Source: Paenibacillus chibensis (lineage in GTDB: Bacteria; Bacillota; Bacilli; Paenibacillales; Paenibacillaceae). Taken from it: a stretch of DNA of 64,000 bases. The notes below the pieces were generated by a model, which was not told the origin of the DNA, searched no databases, and saw only the letters and a list, made by a program, of their open reading frames with translations. Below are positions 54,859 through 64,000 of this stretch, one piece after another. A program made the position numbers and the translations under genes. The DNA is taken from the NCBI RefSeq assembly GCF_004001045.1, contig NZ_BIMK01000021.1, positions 1-64,000 of the forward strand, given 5' to 3'. The number at the start of each line of letters is the position of its first letter. The first letter of the stretch is position 1.

Positions 54859-54897
54859 TTTTTGTTCATGTCTGCATGATCACGTAAAACTTATGAC

Positions 54898-57800
54898 TTA
54901 ATGACTGCCTGTTCTGGCGAGCTCCCGCATATTGGCTTCAAAAGCCGCCAGCAGCGCTGCTTCCCCGGTCAATCCTTTTTCCTGTACCTTGCGGATATGC
55001 TGGGTCATCCGCTTGTAATCCTTCGGAATGACTCGCACAAACTGTTCCAGGCTTTGCTCCCAGTTTTCCAGAACCTTACGGCCTGCGGCGCTTCCCGTAT
55101 AGGACACATGCTTCTGGATCAGGGCCTTCAGCTCTTCCGCCTCTTGAGCTTCCTCCACGCGCTCCAGCAGCACCATTTCGAGGTTGCAGCGCTGGATGAA
55201 GGTATTGTCCGGGTCATATACATAAGCGATCCCGCCGGACATCCCTGCGGCAAAGTTCCGTCCCGTGCCGCCCAGCACGACTACGCGTCCGCCGGTCATG
55301 TATTCGCAGCCATGGTCGCCCACGCCTTCCACAACGACCGCGGCACCGGAGTTGCGGACCGCAAAGCGTTCGCCGGCAATGCCGTTGATATAAGCTTCGC
55401 CGCTGGTAGCACCGTAAAATGCGGTGTTGCCGATAATGATGTTCTCTTCGGCCTTAAAGGTCGATTTGTCCGATGGCTTCACGATCAGCTTGCCGCCGGA
55501 AAGACCTTTGCCGGTATAGTCGTTGGCATCGCCTACAACCGTCAAGCTCATGCCCTTCGGCACAAACGCCCCGAAGCTCTGGCCGGCCGTACCTGTAAAC
55601 GTGAAGGAAATCGTATCCTCCGGCAGTCCCGCGGCCCCGTATTTACGGGTTACTTCGCTGCCCAGGATCGTGCCGACCGCACGGTCCACGTTGGTAATCG
55701 GCAGCGTTCCTTGAACGGCCGTTCCGCTTTCCAGGGCAGGAGCACCCAATTGAAGCAGATGACGCATATCCAGCGTTTCTTCCAATCCGTGATTTTGCGT
55801 TTTGCTGTTGAAGCGCGTGCTGCCTTCCGGCATTTCCGGCGTATGCAGCAGCGCGGACAGGTCCACGCCCTGCTTCTTCCAATGCTCGCTGACAACCTCG
55901 GCATCGAGGCAGTCCGTACGTCCGATCATCTCTTGAACGGTGCGGAATCCAAGCTCTGCCATCAGCTCGCGCAGATCCTCCGCCACGAATTTCATGAAAT
56001 TCACGACATGCGCCGGATCCCCCATGAAATGCTTGCGCAGCTCCGGATTTTGCGTGGCCACGCCAACCGGGCAGGTATCCATTTGGCATACGCGCATCAT
56101 AATGCAGCCAAGCGCAATCAGCGGCGCGGTTGAGAAGCCGTACTCTTCGGCTCCCAGGAGCGCGGCGACAGCCAGATCGCGGCCGTTCAGCATCTTGCCG
56201 TCCGTCTCCAACACGACGCGGTCGCGCAGATTGTTCAGGATCAGCGTTTGATGCGTTTCGGCCAGCCCCAGCTCCCACGGCATGCCTGCATGCCGGATGG
56301 AGCTTTGGGGCGAAGCGCCGGTGCCTCCGTCATAGCCGCTCACCAGAATGATATCGGCTCTGCCTTTGGCGACGCCCGCGGCAATCGTGCCTACGCCGAC
56401 TTCCGATACGAGCTTCACGTTGATATTCGCGCGTGGATTGGCATTTTTCAGATCATAGATCAGCTCCGCCAAATCCTCGATGGAGTAAATGTCATGATGC
56501 GGAGGCGGCGAGATCAGGCCTACGCCCGGCGTAGAGCCGCGAACCTCGGCAACCCATGGGTACACTTTGCGGCCAGGCAGCTGTCCGCCTTCGCCAGGCT
56601 TGGCGCCTTGGGCCATTTTGATCTGGATTTCATCCGCATTGACCAGATAGTTCGACGTCACGCCGAAGCGGCCCGACGCGACCTGTTTGATCGCGCTGCG
56701 GCGGGAATCTCCATTGGCATCCGGAATGTAACGCGCCGGATCCTCGCCGCCTTCGCCGGTGTTGCTCTTGCCGCCGATGCGGTTCATCGCGATCGCCAGG
56801 CTTTCATGAGCTTCCTTGCTGATCGAACCGAAGGACATGGCCCCGGTTTTGAACCGGCGCATAATGGACTCGATCGACTCGACCTCTTCGATCGGCACCG
56901 CAGGTCCGGCAGCCTTCAGCTTGAGCAGGGAACGGATCGTCATCCGCTGTTCATTCTCGCCCTGCACCAGCTTGGCGTATTTCTTGTACACCTTGTAATC
57001 GCCGGTACGGACAGCCTGCTGCAGCAGATGGATCGTCTGCGGGTTGAACAGATGCTCTTCCCCGTCTTTGCGCCATTGATATTCGCCGCCGGAATCCAGC
57101 ACCTTATCGCTGCCGTCTTTTTCCGTAAAGGCACGGTTGTGATGGGCCAGCGCTTCGGCTGCCACTTCCGCCAGGCCGATGCCTCCGATGCGGGATGGCG
57201 TATTCGTAAAGTATCGATCCACAAACTCCTCTTTCAAGCCGACCGCTTCGAAAATTTGTGCTCCGCGGTAGGACTGGATCGTGGAAATACCCATTTTGGA
57301 CAAAATTTTAACGACGCTTTTCGTCGAAGCTTTGATATAGTTTTTGACTGCCTTCTCATGCGTCACGCCGCGCAGCAGCCCCTGGCGGATCATGTCGTCC
57401 AGCGTTTCGAACGCGAGGTACGGATTAACCGCGCTCACGCCGTAGCCGAGCAGCAGCGCATAGTGATGGACTTCCCGCGGCTCGCCGGATTCAAGCAGGA
57501 TGCTTACCTTCGTGCGCGTACCCTGGCGGATCAGATGGTGATGCAGGCTGGATACGGCCAGCAGCGCCGGGATTGCCGCGTTCTCGCGGTCGACTCCGCG
57601 GTCGGAGAGAATCAGGATGTTATGCCCCTTGCGGATGACGCGGTCAGCCGCTTCGCAAAGCCCTTCGAGCGCCTGACGCAAGCCTTCGGCCCCGTCGGCC
57701 GCCGTGAAGAAGATCGGGATCGTCATCGACTTGAAGCCCGGCCGGTGCACATGGCGGATTTTCGCAAAATCCTCGTTCGAGAGGATCGGCGTATCCAGAC

Positions 57801-59496
57801 GGATCTGCCGGCAGCTTTCCGGCTCCGGATGGAGCAGGTTCCGCTCCGGTCCGATCGTCGTGGCGGTCGATGTGATGATCTCCTCGCGGATCGCGTCGAT
57901 CGGCGGGTTCGTCACCTGCGCGAACATTTGCTTAAAGTAGTTATACAGCCGCTGCGGCTTATCGGAGAGCACCGCGAGCGGAGCATCGTAGCCCATCGAA
58001 GCGAGCGCCTCCATGCCGGTGGACGCCATCGGCTCCAGCACCTTGCGCAGCTCTTCGAACGTATAGCCGAAGGACAGCTGCAGCTGCGTAACGTTGTCAT
58101 GCTTCGGATTCGGCAGCTCCGGCGCGTCCGGCAGCTCCTCCAAGTTGATCAGATGCTCGTCAAGCCACTCGCGGTAAGGCTGCTCGGAAGCGATCTGCGC
58201 TTTGACTTCCTCATCGGAAATAATGCGGCCTTCCTTCGTATCGACAAGCAGCATGCGGCCTGGACGAAGACGGTCCTTGTAAAGAACGTTTTCCGGCGCA
58301 ATGTCGAGCACGCCTGCCTCGGAGGACAGCACGATAAGATCGTCCTTCGTTACGTAGTAGCGGGAAGGTCTCAAGCCGTTGCGGTCCAGGATCGCCCCGA
58401 TCTGCACGCCATCGGTGAATGCCATGGCCGCCGGGCCGTCCCACGGCTCCATCAGCGTGCTGTGGTATTCATAGAAGGATTTTTTCGTTTCGCTCATGCC
58501 TTCATCGTTGTTCCAAGGCTCCGGCACCATCATCATGGCCACATGAGGCAGGGACCGTCCGCTCAGATACAGGAATTCGAACGTATTGTCGAACATCGCG
58601 GTATCCGAACCGTCCGGATTGATGACCGGCTTCACTTTGTCCAGATCGCTGCCGAACACGTCGCTCTTGAAGAGGGACTGGCGGGCATGCATCCAGTTGA
58701 CGTTGCCGCGGAGCGTGTTGATCTCGCCGTTGTGGATCATGAAACGGTACGGATGCGCCCGCTCCCAGCTCGGGAAGGTGTTGGTGCTGAAACGGGAGTG
58801 AACCAGCGCGATCGCGGTTTCTACCGTCTCATTCTGCAAATCCAGATAGAACTGCCCAACTTGGACGGTCGTGAGCATGCCTTTATATACGATCTTCCGA
58901 CAGGATAAACTGGAAATATAGAAGGTATCCCCTTCCGGCGCTTCGCCGTAGCGGATGGCCAGTTCGGCGCGTCTGCGGATCATGTACAGCTTGCGCTCGA
59001 AGTCCAGATCTTCCTTCAGGTCGGCGCTGCGGCCGATGAAAACCTGACGGACGAACGGCTTGGCTTCCTTCGCCGATTTGCCAAGCATTTCATCATACGT
59101 CGGTACATCGCGGAATCCGAGGAACGTCTGTCCCTCCTCTTTAATGATCTGAATCAGCCGGCTCTCATGAGCCTCACGAACGGCTTCATCGTGGGAAAGG
59201 AACAGCATGCCTGCCCCGTATTGTCCTGCTTCGGGAAGTTCAAAACCTAGTTTTTGCGCCTCTTCGCTGAAAAAACGATGAGGAATTTGCAGCATAATGC
59301 CGGCTCCGTCACCGGAATTAGGCTCACTGCCCTGACCGCCGCGATGCTCCATGTTTTCCAGCATCGTCAGCGCCTGGCTTACAATTTCATGGGAAGCCCG
59401 CCCCTTGATATGAGCTACAAACCCCATGCCGCATGCATCTTTTTCAAACTGCGGATCATAAAGTCCCTGTTTAGGGGGAAGTACCGTATGTCTCAT
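54898..59496 (-). CDS. gltB: Glutamate synthase large subunit
   Basis: 1532 aa. Makes two glutamates from glutamine and 2-oxoglutarate. A short propeptide ends before Cys22 ([10 protein letters not shown]), the Ntn amidotransferase nucleophile; the class II amidotransferase domain runs to about 430, then a central domain, the FMN-binding TIM barrel ([33 protein letters not shown]) with the [3Fe-4S] ligands [12 protein letters not shown], and the GXGXG beta-helix. ATG 59496 follows GAAAGG; an upstream in-frame start is not supported. No gltD is adjacent in the window. Confidence 0.97.
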   Translation of the reverse strand: MRHTVLPPKQGLYDPQFEKDACGMGFVAHIKGRASHEIVSQALTMLENMEHRGGQGSEPNSGDGAGIMLQIPHRFFSEEAQKLGFELPEAGQYGAGMLFLSHDEAVREAHESRLIQIIKEEGQTFLGFRDVPTYDEMLGKSAKEAKPFVRQVFIGRSADLKEDLDFERKLYMIRRRAELAIRYGEAPEGDTFYISSLSCRKIVYKGMLTTVQVGQFYLDLQNETVETAIALVHSRFSTNTFPSWERAHPYRFMIHNGEINTLRGNVNWMHARQSLFKSDVFGSDLDKVKPVINPDGSDTAMFDNTFEFLYLSGRSLPHVAMMMVPEPWNNDEGMSETKKSFYEYHSTLMEPWDGPAAMAFTDGVQIGAILDRNGLRPSRYYVTKDDLIVLSSEAGVLDIAPENVLYKDRLRPGRMLLVDTKEGRIISDEEVKAQIASEQPYREWLDEHLINLEELPDAPELPNPKHDNVTQLQLSFGYTFEELRKVLEPMASTGMEALASMGYDAPLAVLSDKPQRLYNYFKQMFAQVTNPPIDAIREEIITSTATTIGPERNLLHPEPESCRQIRLDTPILSNEDFAKIRHVHRPGFKSMTIPIFFTAADGAEGLRQALEGLCEAADRVIRKGHNILILSDRGVDRENAAIPALLAVSSLHHHLIRQGTRTKVSILLESGEPREVHHYALLLGYGVSAVNPYLAFETLDDMIRQGLLRGVTHEKAVKNYIKASTKSVVKILSKMGISTIQSYRGAQIFEAVGLKEEFVDRYFTNTPSRIGGIGLAEVAAEALAHHNRAFTEKDGSDKVLDSGGEYQWRKDGEEHLFNPQTIHLLQQAVRTGDYKVYKKYAKLVQGENEQRMTIRSLLKLKAAGPAVPIEEVESIESIMRRFKTGAMSFGSISKEAHESLAIAMNRIGGKSNTGEGGEDPARYIPDANGDSRRSAIKQVASGRFGVTSNYLVNADEIQIKMAQGAKPGEGGQLPGRKVYPWVAEVRGSTPGVGLISPPPHHDIYSIEDLAELIYDLKNANPRANINVKLVSEVGVGTIAAGVAKGRADIILVSGYDGGTGASPQSSIRHAGMPWELGLAETHQTLILNNLRDRVVLETDGKMLNGRDLAVAALLGAEEYGFSTAPLIALGCIMMRVCQMDTCPVGVATQNPELRKHFMGDPAHVVNFMKFVAEDLRELMAELGFRTVQEMIGRTDCLDAEVVSEHWKKQGVDLSALLHTPEMPEGSTRFNSKTQNHGLEETLDMRHLLQLGAPALESGTAVQGTLPITNVDRAVGTILGSEVTRKYGAAGLPEDTISFTFTGTAGQSFGAFVPKGMSLTVVGDANDYTGKGLSGGKLIVKPSDKSTFKAEENIIIGNTAFYGATSGEAYINGIAGERFAVRNSGAAVVVEGVGDHGCEYMTGGRVVVLGGTGRNFAAGMSGGIAYVYDPDNTFIQRCNLEMVLLERVEEAQEAEELKALIQKHVSYTGSAAGRKVLENWEQSLEQFVRVIPKDYKRMTQHIRKVQEKGLTGEAALLAAFEANMRELARTGSH

Positions 59497-59878
59497 GGTA
59501 AGCAACCTTTCTATCTTCAGAATGAATATAAATGACTTGAATCCGGGTACAGCAAACAAAACCGTTGGCTAATGCGACATTGGCTACAAGAACAAAACAG
59601 TGACTATTTATTGGGGAATGGGGTAAACGTACAACCGCGGACAACCTTGTTGCATAGGGGAAAGGTTATTCAAATATCGATATTTATTCAGCAAGAATTG
59701 GTTTATTTATTTTAACACCGCCCTAGGGGTTGCGCAATTTAAAGTTTTTATGATCCCGATAAATAATGTTTTGCACTGCCGCTTTAAAGGGATTTTGATT
59801 AAGTAATTAACATTACGAATAATTATTCATTTTGTGGATGACATTACCTCATCTCTTCACGGTATGAAAGCCTAGTCA
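59497..59878. other. gltB promoter region, 382 bp
   Basis: AT-rich, without a gene. It holds the promoter candidate at 59709-59737 and divergent sequence for the 99-residue gene. No GltC-type site was clearly seen. Confidence 0.4.
59709..59737 (-). promoter_or_regulatory. Promoter candidate for gltB
   Basis: On the minus strand TTGCGC (59732-59737) and TAAAAT (59709-59714) with 17 bp between. The palindrome CCCTAGGG lies in the spacer and could be an operator. Confidence 0.4.
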
Positions 59879-60178
59879 TTGCGTGTAACATTCATTGCAA
59901 AAATACGTTATCTATTCAAGAAGTATTTTCGCAAGGAGGGCATCGTTACAAAGCAGCACGAGACCCAGGCCGTATTAAAAGACTTCGAGGCCGCGGACCA
60001 AGAAGTCCCGATCTTTAATGATGTTACCGAGCATTATCACAACATTATAGGCGTCCCCAACCAAAAGGCCGATTTGCAAACCATGCCGGCGCCGCTGCGC
60101 TGGTTCGGTTATTTCTTTTATGGCGCGATGATGGTGTTTGTGATTGCGTTTGCGGTCGGAATGATTTTTTTCAACTGA
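59879..60178 (+). CDS. Small membrane protein, uncertain start
   Basis: 99 aa from a TTG at 59879; the C-terminus is a membrane helix (residues 74-98, WFGYFFYGAMMVFVIAFAVGMIFF). A perfect AAGGAGG lies inside the frame (59934-59940 region) and is followed 5 bases later by GTT-ACA-AAG, not by a usual start codon, so the true N-terminus may be VTKQHETQAV... of about 77 residues. The protein is not recognised. It is divergent from gltB and is followed by a strong terminator. Confidence 0.65.
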   Translation: MRVTFIAKIRYLFKKYFRKEGIVTKQHETQAVLKDFEAADQEVPIFNDVTEHYHNIIGVPNQKADLQTMPAPLRWFGYFFYGAMMVFVIAFAVGMIFFN

Positions 60179-60223
60179 TGTTCTTCCGCTGACTTTCTGC
60201 CCGTTCTTTCCCTGAATATATTG

Positions 60224-60264
60224 AAAAGGGATACCCTGAAGCCAAGGCTTCGGGGTATCCCTTT
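60224..60264. terminator. Bidirectional terminator
   Basis: AAAGGGATACCC (60225-60236) pairs with GGGTATCCCTTT, with an inner GAAGCC/GGCTTC stem, between convergent genes. Confidence 0.9.
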
Positions 60265-60272
60265 GTTCTGCC

Positions 60273-62630
60273 TTACGCGGTTGCGGAAGGGGCTTGCTGC
60301 TGCTGCTCAAGAATGCCTTTATGCGATTTCATCAGGAAGTACGTCAGCGTCAAGGCCAGGAATACAATGCCCACGACACCGAGCACAGCGGCTTGCTGCC
60401 ACATCAGCGTGAAGTCTCCGGTCGATACGACCGCTTTGAAGCCCGAGACGCTGTAGGTCATTGGCAGCAGCGGATTCAGGGCCTTCATCCAGTCCGGAAT
60501 CAGCTCCAGCGGGAACGTGCCTGCACTCGTCGTCAACTGGAAGATCAGAAGCACGATGACCACGAAGCGTCCAGGCTGATCCAGCCAGGTCACGATGGCC
60601 TGAATCATGAACATGAACGACAGACTCGTAATAAAGGTAAAGAGATAGAACAAAGGCACGCTCTGTACGTCCAGCTTCAATCCGTACAGGATGACCAGTG
60701 CCGACAGCAAGGACTGCAGCACGCTCATCAGTACGAAGGATAAGGTCCGGCTGATAAAGCGGTTGAAGCCTGAAGTTCCGAGAACCGAGGTATCCCGCAT
60801 CGGAATCACAATGGTGGAGATCAATGCGCCCACGAACAATCCAAGCGACAGGAAGTAAGGCGCAAAGCCTGTTCCGTAGTTCGGCACATGGGAGAACTTC
60901 TTCTCTTCGACCTGCACGGGCTCCGCGAACATCTTGAAGTTCTCGTCCCCTGCCTTCACCTCGCCGGTTTTCTCGGCTGCTTCATTAAGCTTCGAAGCAA
61001 GCTCCGTAGAACCGTCCTTCAGCTTGCCAAGCCCTTCGGTCAGCTGACCTGCGCCGTTATCGAGCTGCTTGGAGCCGTCGGCAAGCGCCGTAACGCCGTC
61101 TCCGAGCTGGCTCATACCGCCCTGCAGCTTGCCGCTGCCGTCTGCGATCTGGGCTGCGCCGCTGGACAGCTGCTTGCTGCCGCTAACCGCTTCGCCCAGC
61201 TTCGTGCCGAACAGCTTCATGTTCTCTTCCAGCTTGGACTGCCCGGCATCCAGCTTGGACGCGCCTTGGAGCAGCTGCTGCTGTCCTTGATGCAGCTGCT
61301 CTACGCCGGTCGTCAGCTGTCCTGCGCCCTGACTGAGCTGCGATGCACCTTGGTGCAGCTGCTGCAGCCCGTCATGCAGGCTGCTGGCACCACCGGACAG
61401 CTGCTGCTGCGACTTGTGCAGCTGCGCCGCGCCTTCGCTGAGCTCCTGCTGCCCTTGATGCAGCTGCTCGCTGCCTTTGGCTACCGCCTGGCTCGCCGCG
61501 ATCAGCTTCTGCACGGCAGGATTTTGCGCAAGCTCGGGACTCGCCTGCGCCAATTGCTGCAGCCCCTGCGCCACGCTTTGAGCGCCTGCTGCGACTTGAG
61601 CCCCGCCGGCTTCCGCTGTTTTCATGCTTTCGGCCAGCTTCGCGCTGCCGGCTTCGGACTGCTTCAAGCCTTCCTGCAGCTTGCCGCTGCCGTCCAGCGT
61701 CGAAGCAAGGCCGGTTTGCAGCTTGCCGCTGCCGTCCAACGCGGTCTGCAGTCCCGCTTTCAATTGGGCGCTGCCCGCTTCAGAAGCCGTCAGTCCTTCT
61801 TTCAGTTGCGTCGTGCCTTGGTGTGCGGCTGCAACACCGTCTTCCAGCTGCTTATGCGCTGCACCCAGCTGACCAAGACCGCCGGCCAGTGTCTGGGAAC
61901 CCTCTTTCAAGCTCAAGGCACCCTTTTGCAAATCACCGGCTCCGCTGGACAGCGGCTCGATGCCCTCCTGCAGCTTCACGGTCCCCGCCACCATTTTGGC
62001 AAGGTTCTCCTTGATTTTGACGGCTCCTTCATCCAGCTTCGCGGCACCGTCGGAAAGGTCGGATGCACCGCTGCCGGCTTCGCCAAGACCGCTCGATACC
62101 GTTTTGATCTGATCGAACAAGGTTTTGGAATAGGCCTCCGTCACTTTCTCCGATACCTTCGCTCTGATTTCCTTTACGGCCGTTCCTCCGATTTGGGAAG
62201 CGAGGAAGTTATAGCCCTCATTCGGCTCGAAAATAATTTCGGAAGGCTGCGGATGCTCATCCAGAACCGTTGCGGCTTTGGAGGAGAAATCCTCAGGAAT
62301 GACAATGGTCATGTAATACTTGTTGTCCTTCATCCCCTGTTCGGCTTCTTCCTTGTTCACGAACGTCCACTTGAAATCGTCGCTTTTCCTTAGCTCCTCC
62401 ATCAGGTCTTCGCCGACCTGAAGCGACTGGTCTCCGTACTCCGCCCCGGTGTCCTTGTTGACGACCGCCACGGGCAGCTGGTCCATTTTGCCATAGGGAT
62501 CCCAGAAGGCCGTCAAAAACAATCCGGCATACATCACCGGTATGAAGAGCACGGCTACCATGGATATGAGCAGCTTCCGGTTGCGGACGGTTGCAGCCAT
62601 GTCCTTGAAAAATACAGATATAGACCTCAT
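60273..62630 (-). CDS. YhgE/Pip family membrane protein
   Basis: 785 aa. N-terminal TM (residues about 18-42) followed by the YhgE domain start WDPYGKMDQLPVAVVNKDTGAEY. A long extracytoplasmic region (about 190-560) consists of degenerate heptad-like repeats of the form L-x-x-G-x-x-Q/K-L (for example LHQGASQLSQGAGQLTTGVE). Five TM helices at 590-775 make an ABC-2-like permease domain. Known members include phage receptors and ESX-type secretion-associated proteins; the role here is open. AAGGAGAG precedes the ATG. In operon with the TetR gene. Confidence 0.93.
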   Translation of the reverse strand: MRSISVFFKDMAATVRNRKLLISMVAVLFIPVMYAGLFLTAFWDPYGKMDQLPVAVVNKDTGAEYGDQSLQVGEDLMEELRKSDDFKWTFVNKEEAEQGMKDNKYYMTIVIPEDFSSKAATVLDEHPQPSEIIFEPNEGYNFLASQIGGTAVKEIRAKVSEKVTEAYSKTLFDQIKTVSSGLGEAGSGASDLSDGAAKLDEGAVKIKENLAKMVAGTVKLQEGIEPLSSGAGDLQKGALSLKEGSQTLAGGLGQLGAAHKQLEDGVAAAHQGTTQLKEGLTASEAGSAQLKAGLQTALDGSGKLQTGLASTLDGSGKLQEGLKQSEAGSAKLAESMKTAEAGGAQVAAGAQSVAQGLQQLAQASPELAQNPAVQKLIAASQAVAKGSEQLHQGQQELSEGAAQLHKSQQQLSGGASSLHDGLQQLHQGASQLSQGAGQLTTGVEQLHQGQQQLLQGASKLDAGQSKLEENMKLFGTKLGEAVSGSKQLSSGAAQIADGSGKLQGGMSQLGDGVTALADGSKQLDNGAGQLTEGLGKLKDGSTELASKLNEAAEKTGEVKAGDENFKMFAEPVQVEEKKFSHVPNYGTGFAPYFLSLGLFVGALISTIVIPMRDTSVLGTSGFNRFISRTLSFVLMSVLQSLLSALVILYGLKLDVQSVPLFYLFTFITSLSFMFMIQAIVTWLDQPGRFVVIVLLIFQLTTSAGTFPLELIPDWMKALNPLLPMTYSVSGFKAVVSTGDFTLMWQQAAVLGVVGIVFLALTLTYFLMKSHKGILEQQQQAPSATA

Positions 62631-62774
62631 GAATGTTTCTCTCCTTATCGTTGCTAATTTCTCTTTGATACCGATTGACCGTTTTGATCAATCGGCCAGT
62701 TTGGGGCTGATAAAAACTTCCTTTTCCGGCAGTCTTCTTTCGACTGCACGTACTTGGAAGCCTAGGTTGCCCCT

Positions 62775-63377
62775 CTATTCGGCTGTAGCTGCCGCTTCTG
62801 GAAGGCTTGCGAGCCCATCCGCCAGAAACAATCGGATATAATGATGAATTTCTTCTTTGCCAAGAGGCTCCCGAATCTGATTGAAGTCCGAGGTCAAGGC
62901 AATGTACAGCTTGAGCATCACCACGGCCACCACTTGCGGATCACATGGCTTGATTTCTCCTTGACCAAGCGCGCAGGCGATTTCCTTTTCCAAATACTCG
63001 AGGATAACGCGCTCGATCTGGGCAAGCCCTTCTCTGGCCTTAGGCGTCCCCACATCCCGCACCTCCTGGGACAGCTTAATGAAGAGCTCGTGATCATCCC
63101 TGAATTCCAGCAGAGCATCCAGCACCCGATAGAGATTATCGAAGAAAGTCTCCTCCCGCCTGATCTTGCTCTCGGCCAGCTCCTTCATTTCCAGAATGAC
63201 GCGGTATAAAATTTCATCAAACAGCTCTTCCTTATTCGTGAAAAACGTGTAAATGGTCCCTTTGCCCACATTCGCGATTTTCGCCACCTGATCCATCGTC
63301 GTCGCCTTATATCCAAACAGGGCAAAAGACTGCGCCGCCGCATGAAGGATTTCCTTTCGACGATCCACCGCAGGCAT
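62775..63377 (-). CDS. TetR-family transcriptional regulator
   Basis: 200 aa. N-terminal HTH (residues 8-55, REILHAAAQSFALFGYKATTMDQVAKIANVGKGTIYTFFTNKEELF) and helical ligand domain. ATG 63377 lies behind AAGGAGGGGAAGG; the longer frame upstream is not supported. It precedes the YhgE/Pip gene by 144 bp and probably represses it and itself; GGTCAAT elements occur upstream of both genes. Confidence 0.94.
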   Translation of the reverse strand: MPAVDRRKEILHAAAQSFALFGYKATTMDQVAKIANVGKGTIYTFFTNKEELFDEILYRVILEMKELAESKIRREETFFDNLYRVLDALLEFRDDHELFIKLSQEVRDVGTPKAREGLAQIERVILEYLEKEIACALGQGEIKPCDPQVVAVVMLKLYIALTSDFNQIREPLGKEEIHHYIRLFLADGLASLPEAAATAE

Positions 63378-63419
63378 ATCCTTCCCCTCCTTCCTCATTG
63401 AGATCGATTGGTGTACATA

Positions 63420-63455
63420 TACTGACCAGATTTCCAATCCGGTCATATGGTCAAT
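63420..63455 (-). promoter_or_regulatory. TetR operator candidate
   Basis: Around the TetR start region TGACC and GGTCA repeats (ACTGACCAGAT ... CCGGTCATATGGTCAATT) form overlapping inverted and direct repeats. GGTCAAT recurs on the minus strand near 62680 upstream of the YhgE/Pip gene. Confidence 0.45.
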
Positions 63456-63628
63456 TCATACTTTATCACGTTCCGAATCTGCTGGCAACCCCTCCCAGCC
63501 TCTTTTTCAAATTCTTTCTTTTCTTTTTAGGTTCTAAGCCCCGCATTTCATCATGATTAGGGAACAGCCGTTTATGGATTTTTACTAACGCCTCCTGTAA
63601 GATAGAGGAAGGAAAAGTGGGTGAAAAC

Positions 63629-64000
63629 ATGCGGAAAAAGAGAGTGCTGCTGCTGTCCGAGGGCTTCGGCACGGGCCATACCCAAGCAGCATATGCACTG
63701 GCGGCCGGGATGAAAAGACTTGACCCCCATCTGCAGTGCCGTGTTATTGAGCTCGGTAAATTTTTAAATCCGACGGTGGGTCCCTTAATTCTGTCGGCAT
63801 ACCGCAAAACGGTGAGCAGCAGCCCCAAGCTGGTCGGGATGCTCTACCGCAAGCAATATAACAAATCGCTCAACCGGCTGGCTAAGCTTGCTTTGCACCG
63901 CATTTTTTATACGCAGGCTGCCCAAGTCGTTAAACAGCTTAAACCGGATCTCATCATATGTACTCATCCTTTTCCCAACGCCGTGATTTCCCGGTTGAAA
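63629..64000 (+). CDS. Diacylglycerol glucosyltransferase (UgtP/MGDG synthase type), 5' part
   Basis: Partial gene, 124 codons, cut by the window edge. It starts MRKKRVLLLSEGFGTGHTQA, where GFGTGHTQAA is the N-terminal nucleotide-sugar/acceptor loop of the MGDG synthase family, and continues with VIELGKFLNP and LKPDLIICTHPFPNAVISRLK. AGGAAGG and GTGGGTG precede the ATG. Such enzymes make glycolipid anchors for lipoteichoic acid from UDP-glucose and diacylglycerol at the membrane. Confidence 0.88.
   Translation, partial: MRKKRVLLLSEGFGTGHTQAAYALAAGMKRLDPHLQCRVIELGKFLNPTVGPLILSAYRKTVSSSPKLVGMLYRKQYNKSLNRLAKLALHRIFYTQAAQVVKQLKPDLIICTHPFPNAVISRLK

Larger units (their letters stand above)
54374..54897. 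other. Region between xre and gltB, 524 bp
   Basis: Holds the xre terminator, the small reading frame at 54481-54624 and the gltB terminator. Nothing else gene-like is visible. Confidence 0.5.

Noticed and set aside
56248..58908. 886-codon open frame antisense to gltB
   Set aside because: Shadow of gltB caused by GC-biased third positions; Arg/His-rich with no domain.
60888..62393. 501-codon plus-strand frame opposite the YhgE/Pip gene
   Set aside because: Its leucine-rich repeats are the complement of the Gln/Leu/Gly repeats of the real gene.

Overview
The window looks like a chromosome segment of a spore-forming, moderately GC-rich member of the Bacillota, most probably Paenibacillus or a close relative. 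The evidence is an SspH-type spore protein, split LigD and Ku genes, T-box control of leuA, a CIRCE operator on groES-groEL, and a core gene block (tsaE-tsaB-rimI-tsaD, ydiF-type ABC-F, moaC, tatA-tatC, groES-groEL) that matches the ydi-gro region of Bacillus subtilis. The genus call is inference; no rRNA is present.

Positions 1-6.3 kb are clearly more AT-rich than the rest and form the integrase end of a mobile element: an unknown 430-residue protein, an unknown 204-residue protein, an SF3 (D5/P4-type) replication helicase, an excisionase-like HTH protein, a tyrosine integrase and a DUF1643-like cargo gene. It abuts the 3' end of groEL. Paired ATGAACA repeats upstream of the helicase operon look like replication iterons or an operator. 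The other end of the element lies outside the window.

Positions 6.3-19.8 kb are housekeeping: groEL-groES, tatC-tatA, molybdopterin genes mogA and moaC, 5-formyl-THF cyclo-ligase, an ABC-F protein, leuA behind two tandem leucine T-boxes, and the t6A genes tsaD-rimI-tsaB-tsaE. Between the ABC-F gene and leuA is a dense cluster of DnaA boxes.

Positions 20-23.2 kb carry a hydrolase, a WYL regulator and two poorly known genes. Positions 23.3-38.2 kb hold the most interesting block: a sulfur-scavenging island with a cystine-type ABC importer, four luciferase-like monooxygenases, an FMN reductase, two M20 deacylases, an N-acetyltransferase and a LysR regulator, resembling the B. subtilis ytmI-ytnM and yxe systems for S-alkylcysteine salvage. 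Here it is extended by a DinB-fold protein and by a covalent-FAD amine oxidase whose only start codon matching its ribosome-binding site is AUA. Three promoter regions in the island share an AATTCC[T/G]A motif.

Positions 38.2-64 kb are mixed: a methyltransferase, a phosphotransferase, spore protein genes divergent from the NHEJ genes ku-ligD-polD, YitT, YnfA, cardiolipin synthase, an M23 peptidase with a bactofilin, an ABC exporter, an LCP protein with an exopolysaccharide priming transferase, an Xre regulator behind repeated GATACA boxes, the large glutamate synthase gltB, a TetR/YhgE-Pip pair, and the start of a diacylglycerol glucosyltransferase that runs off the right edge.
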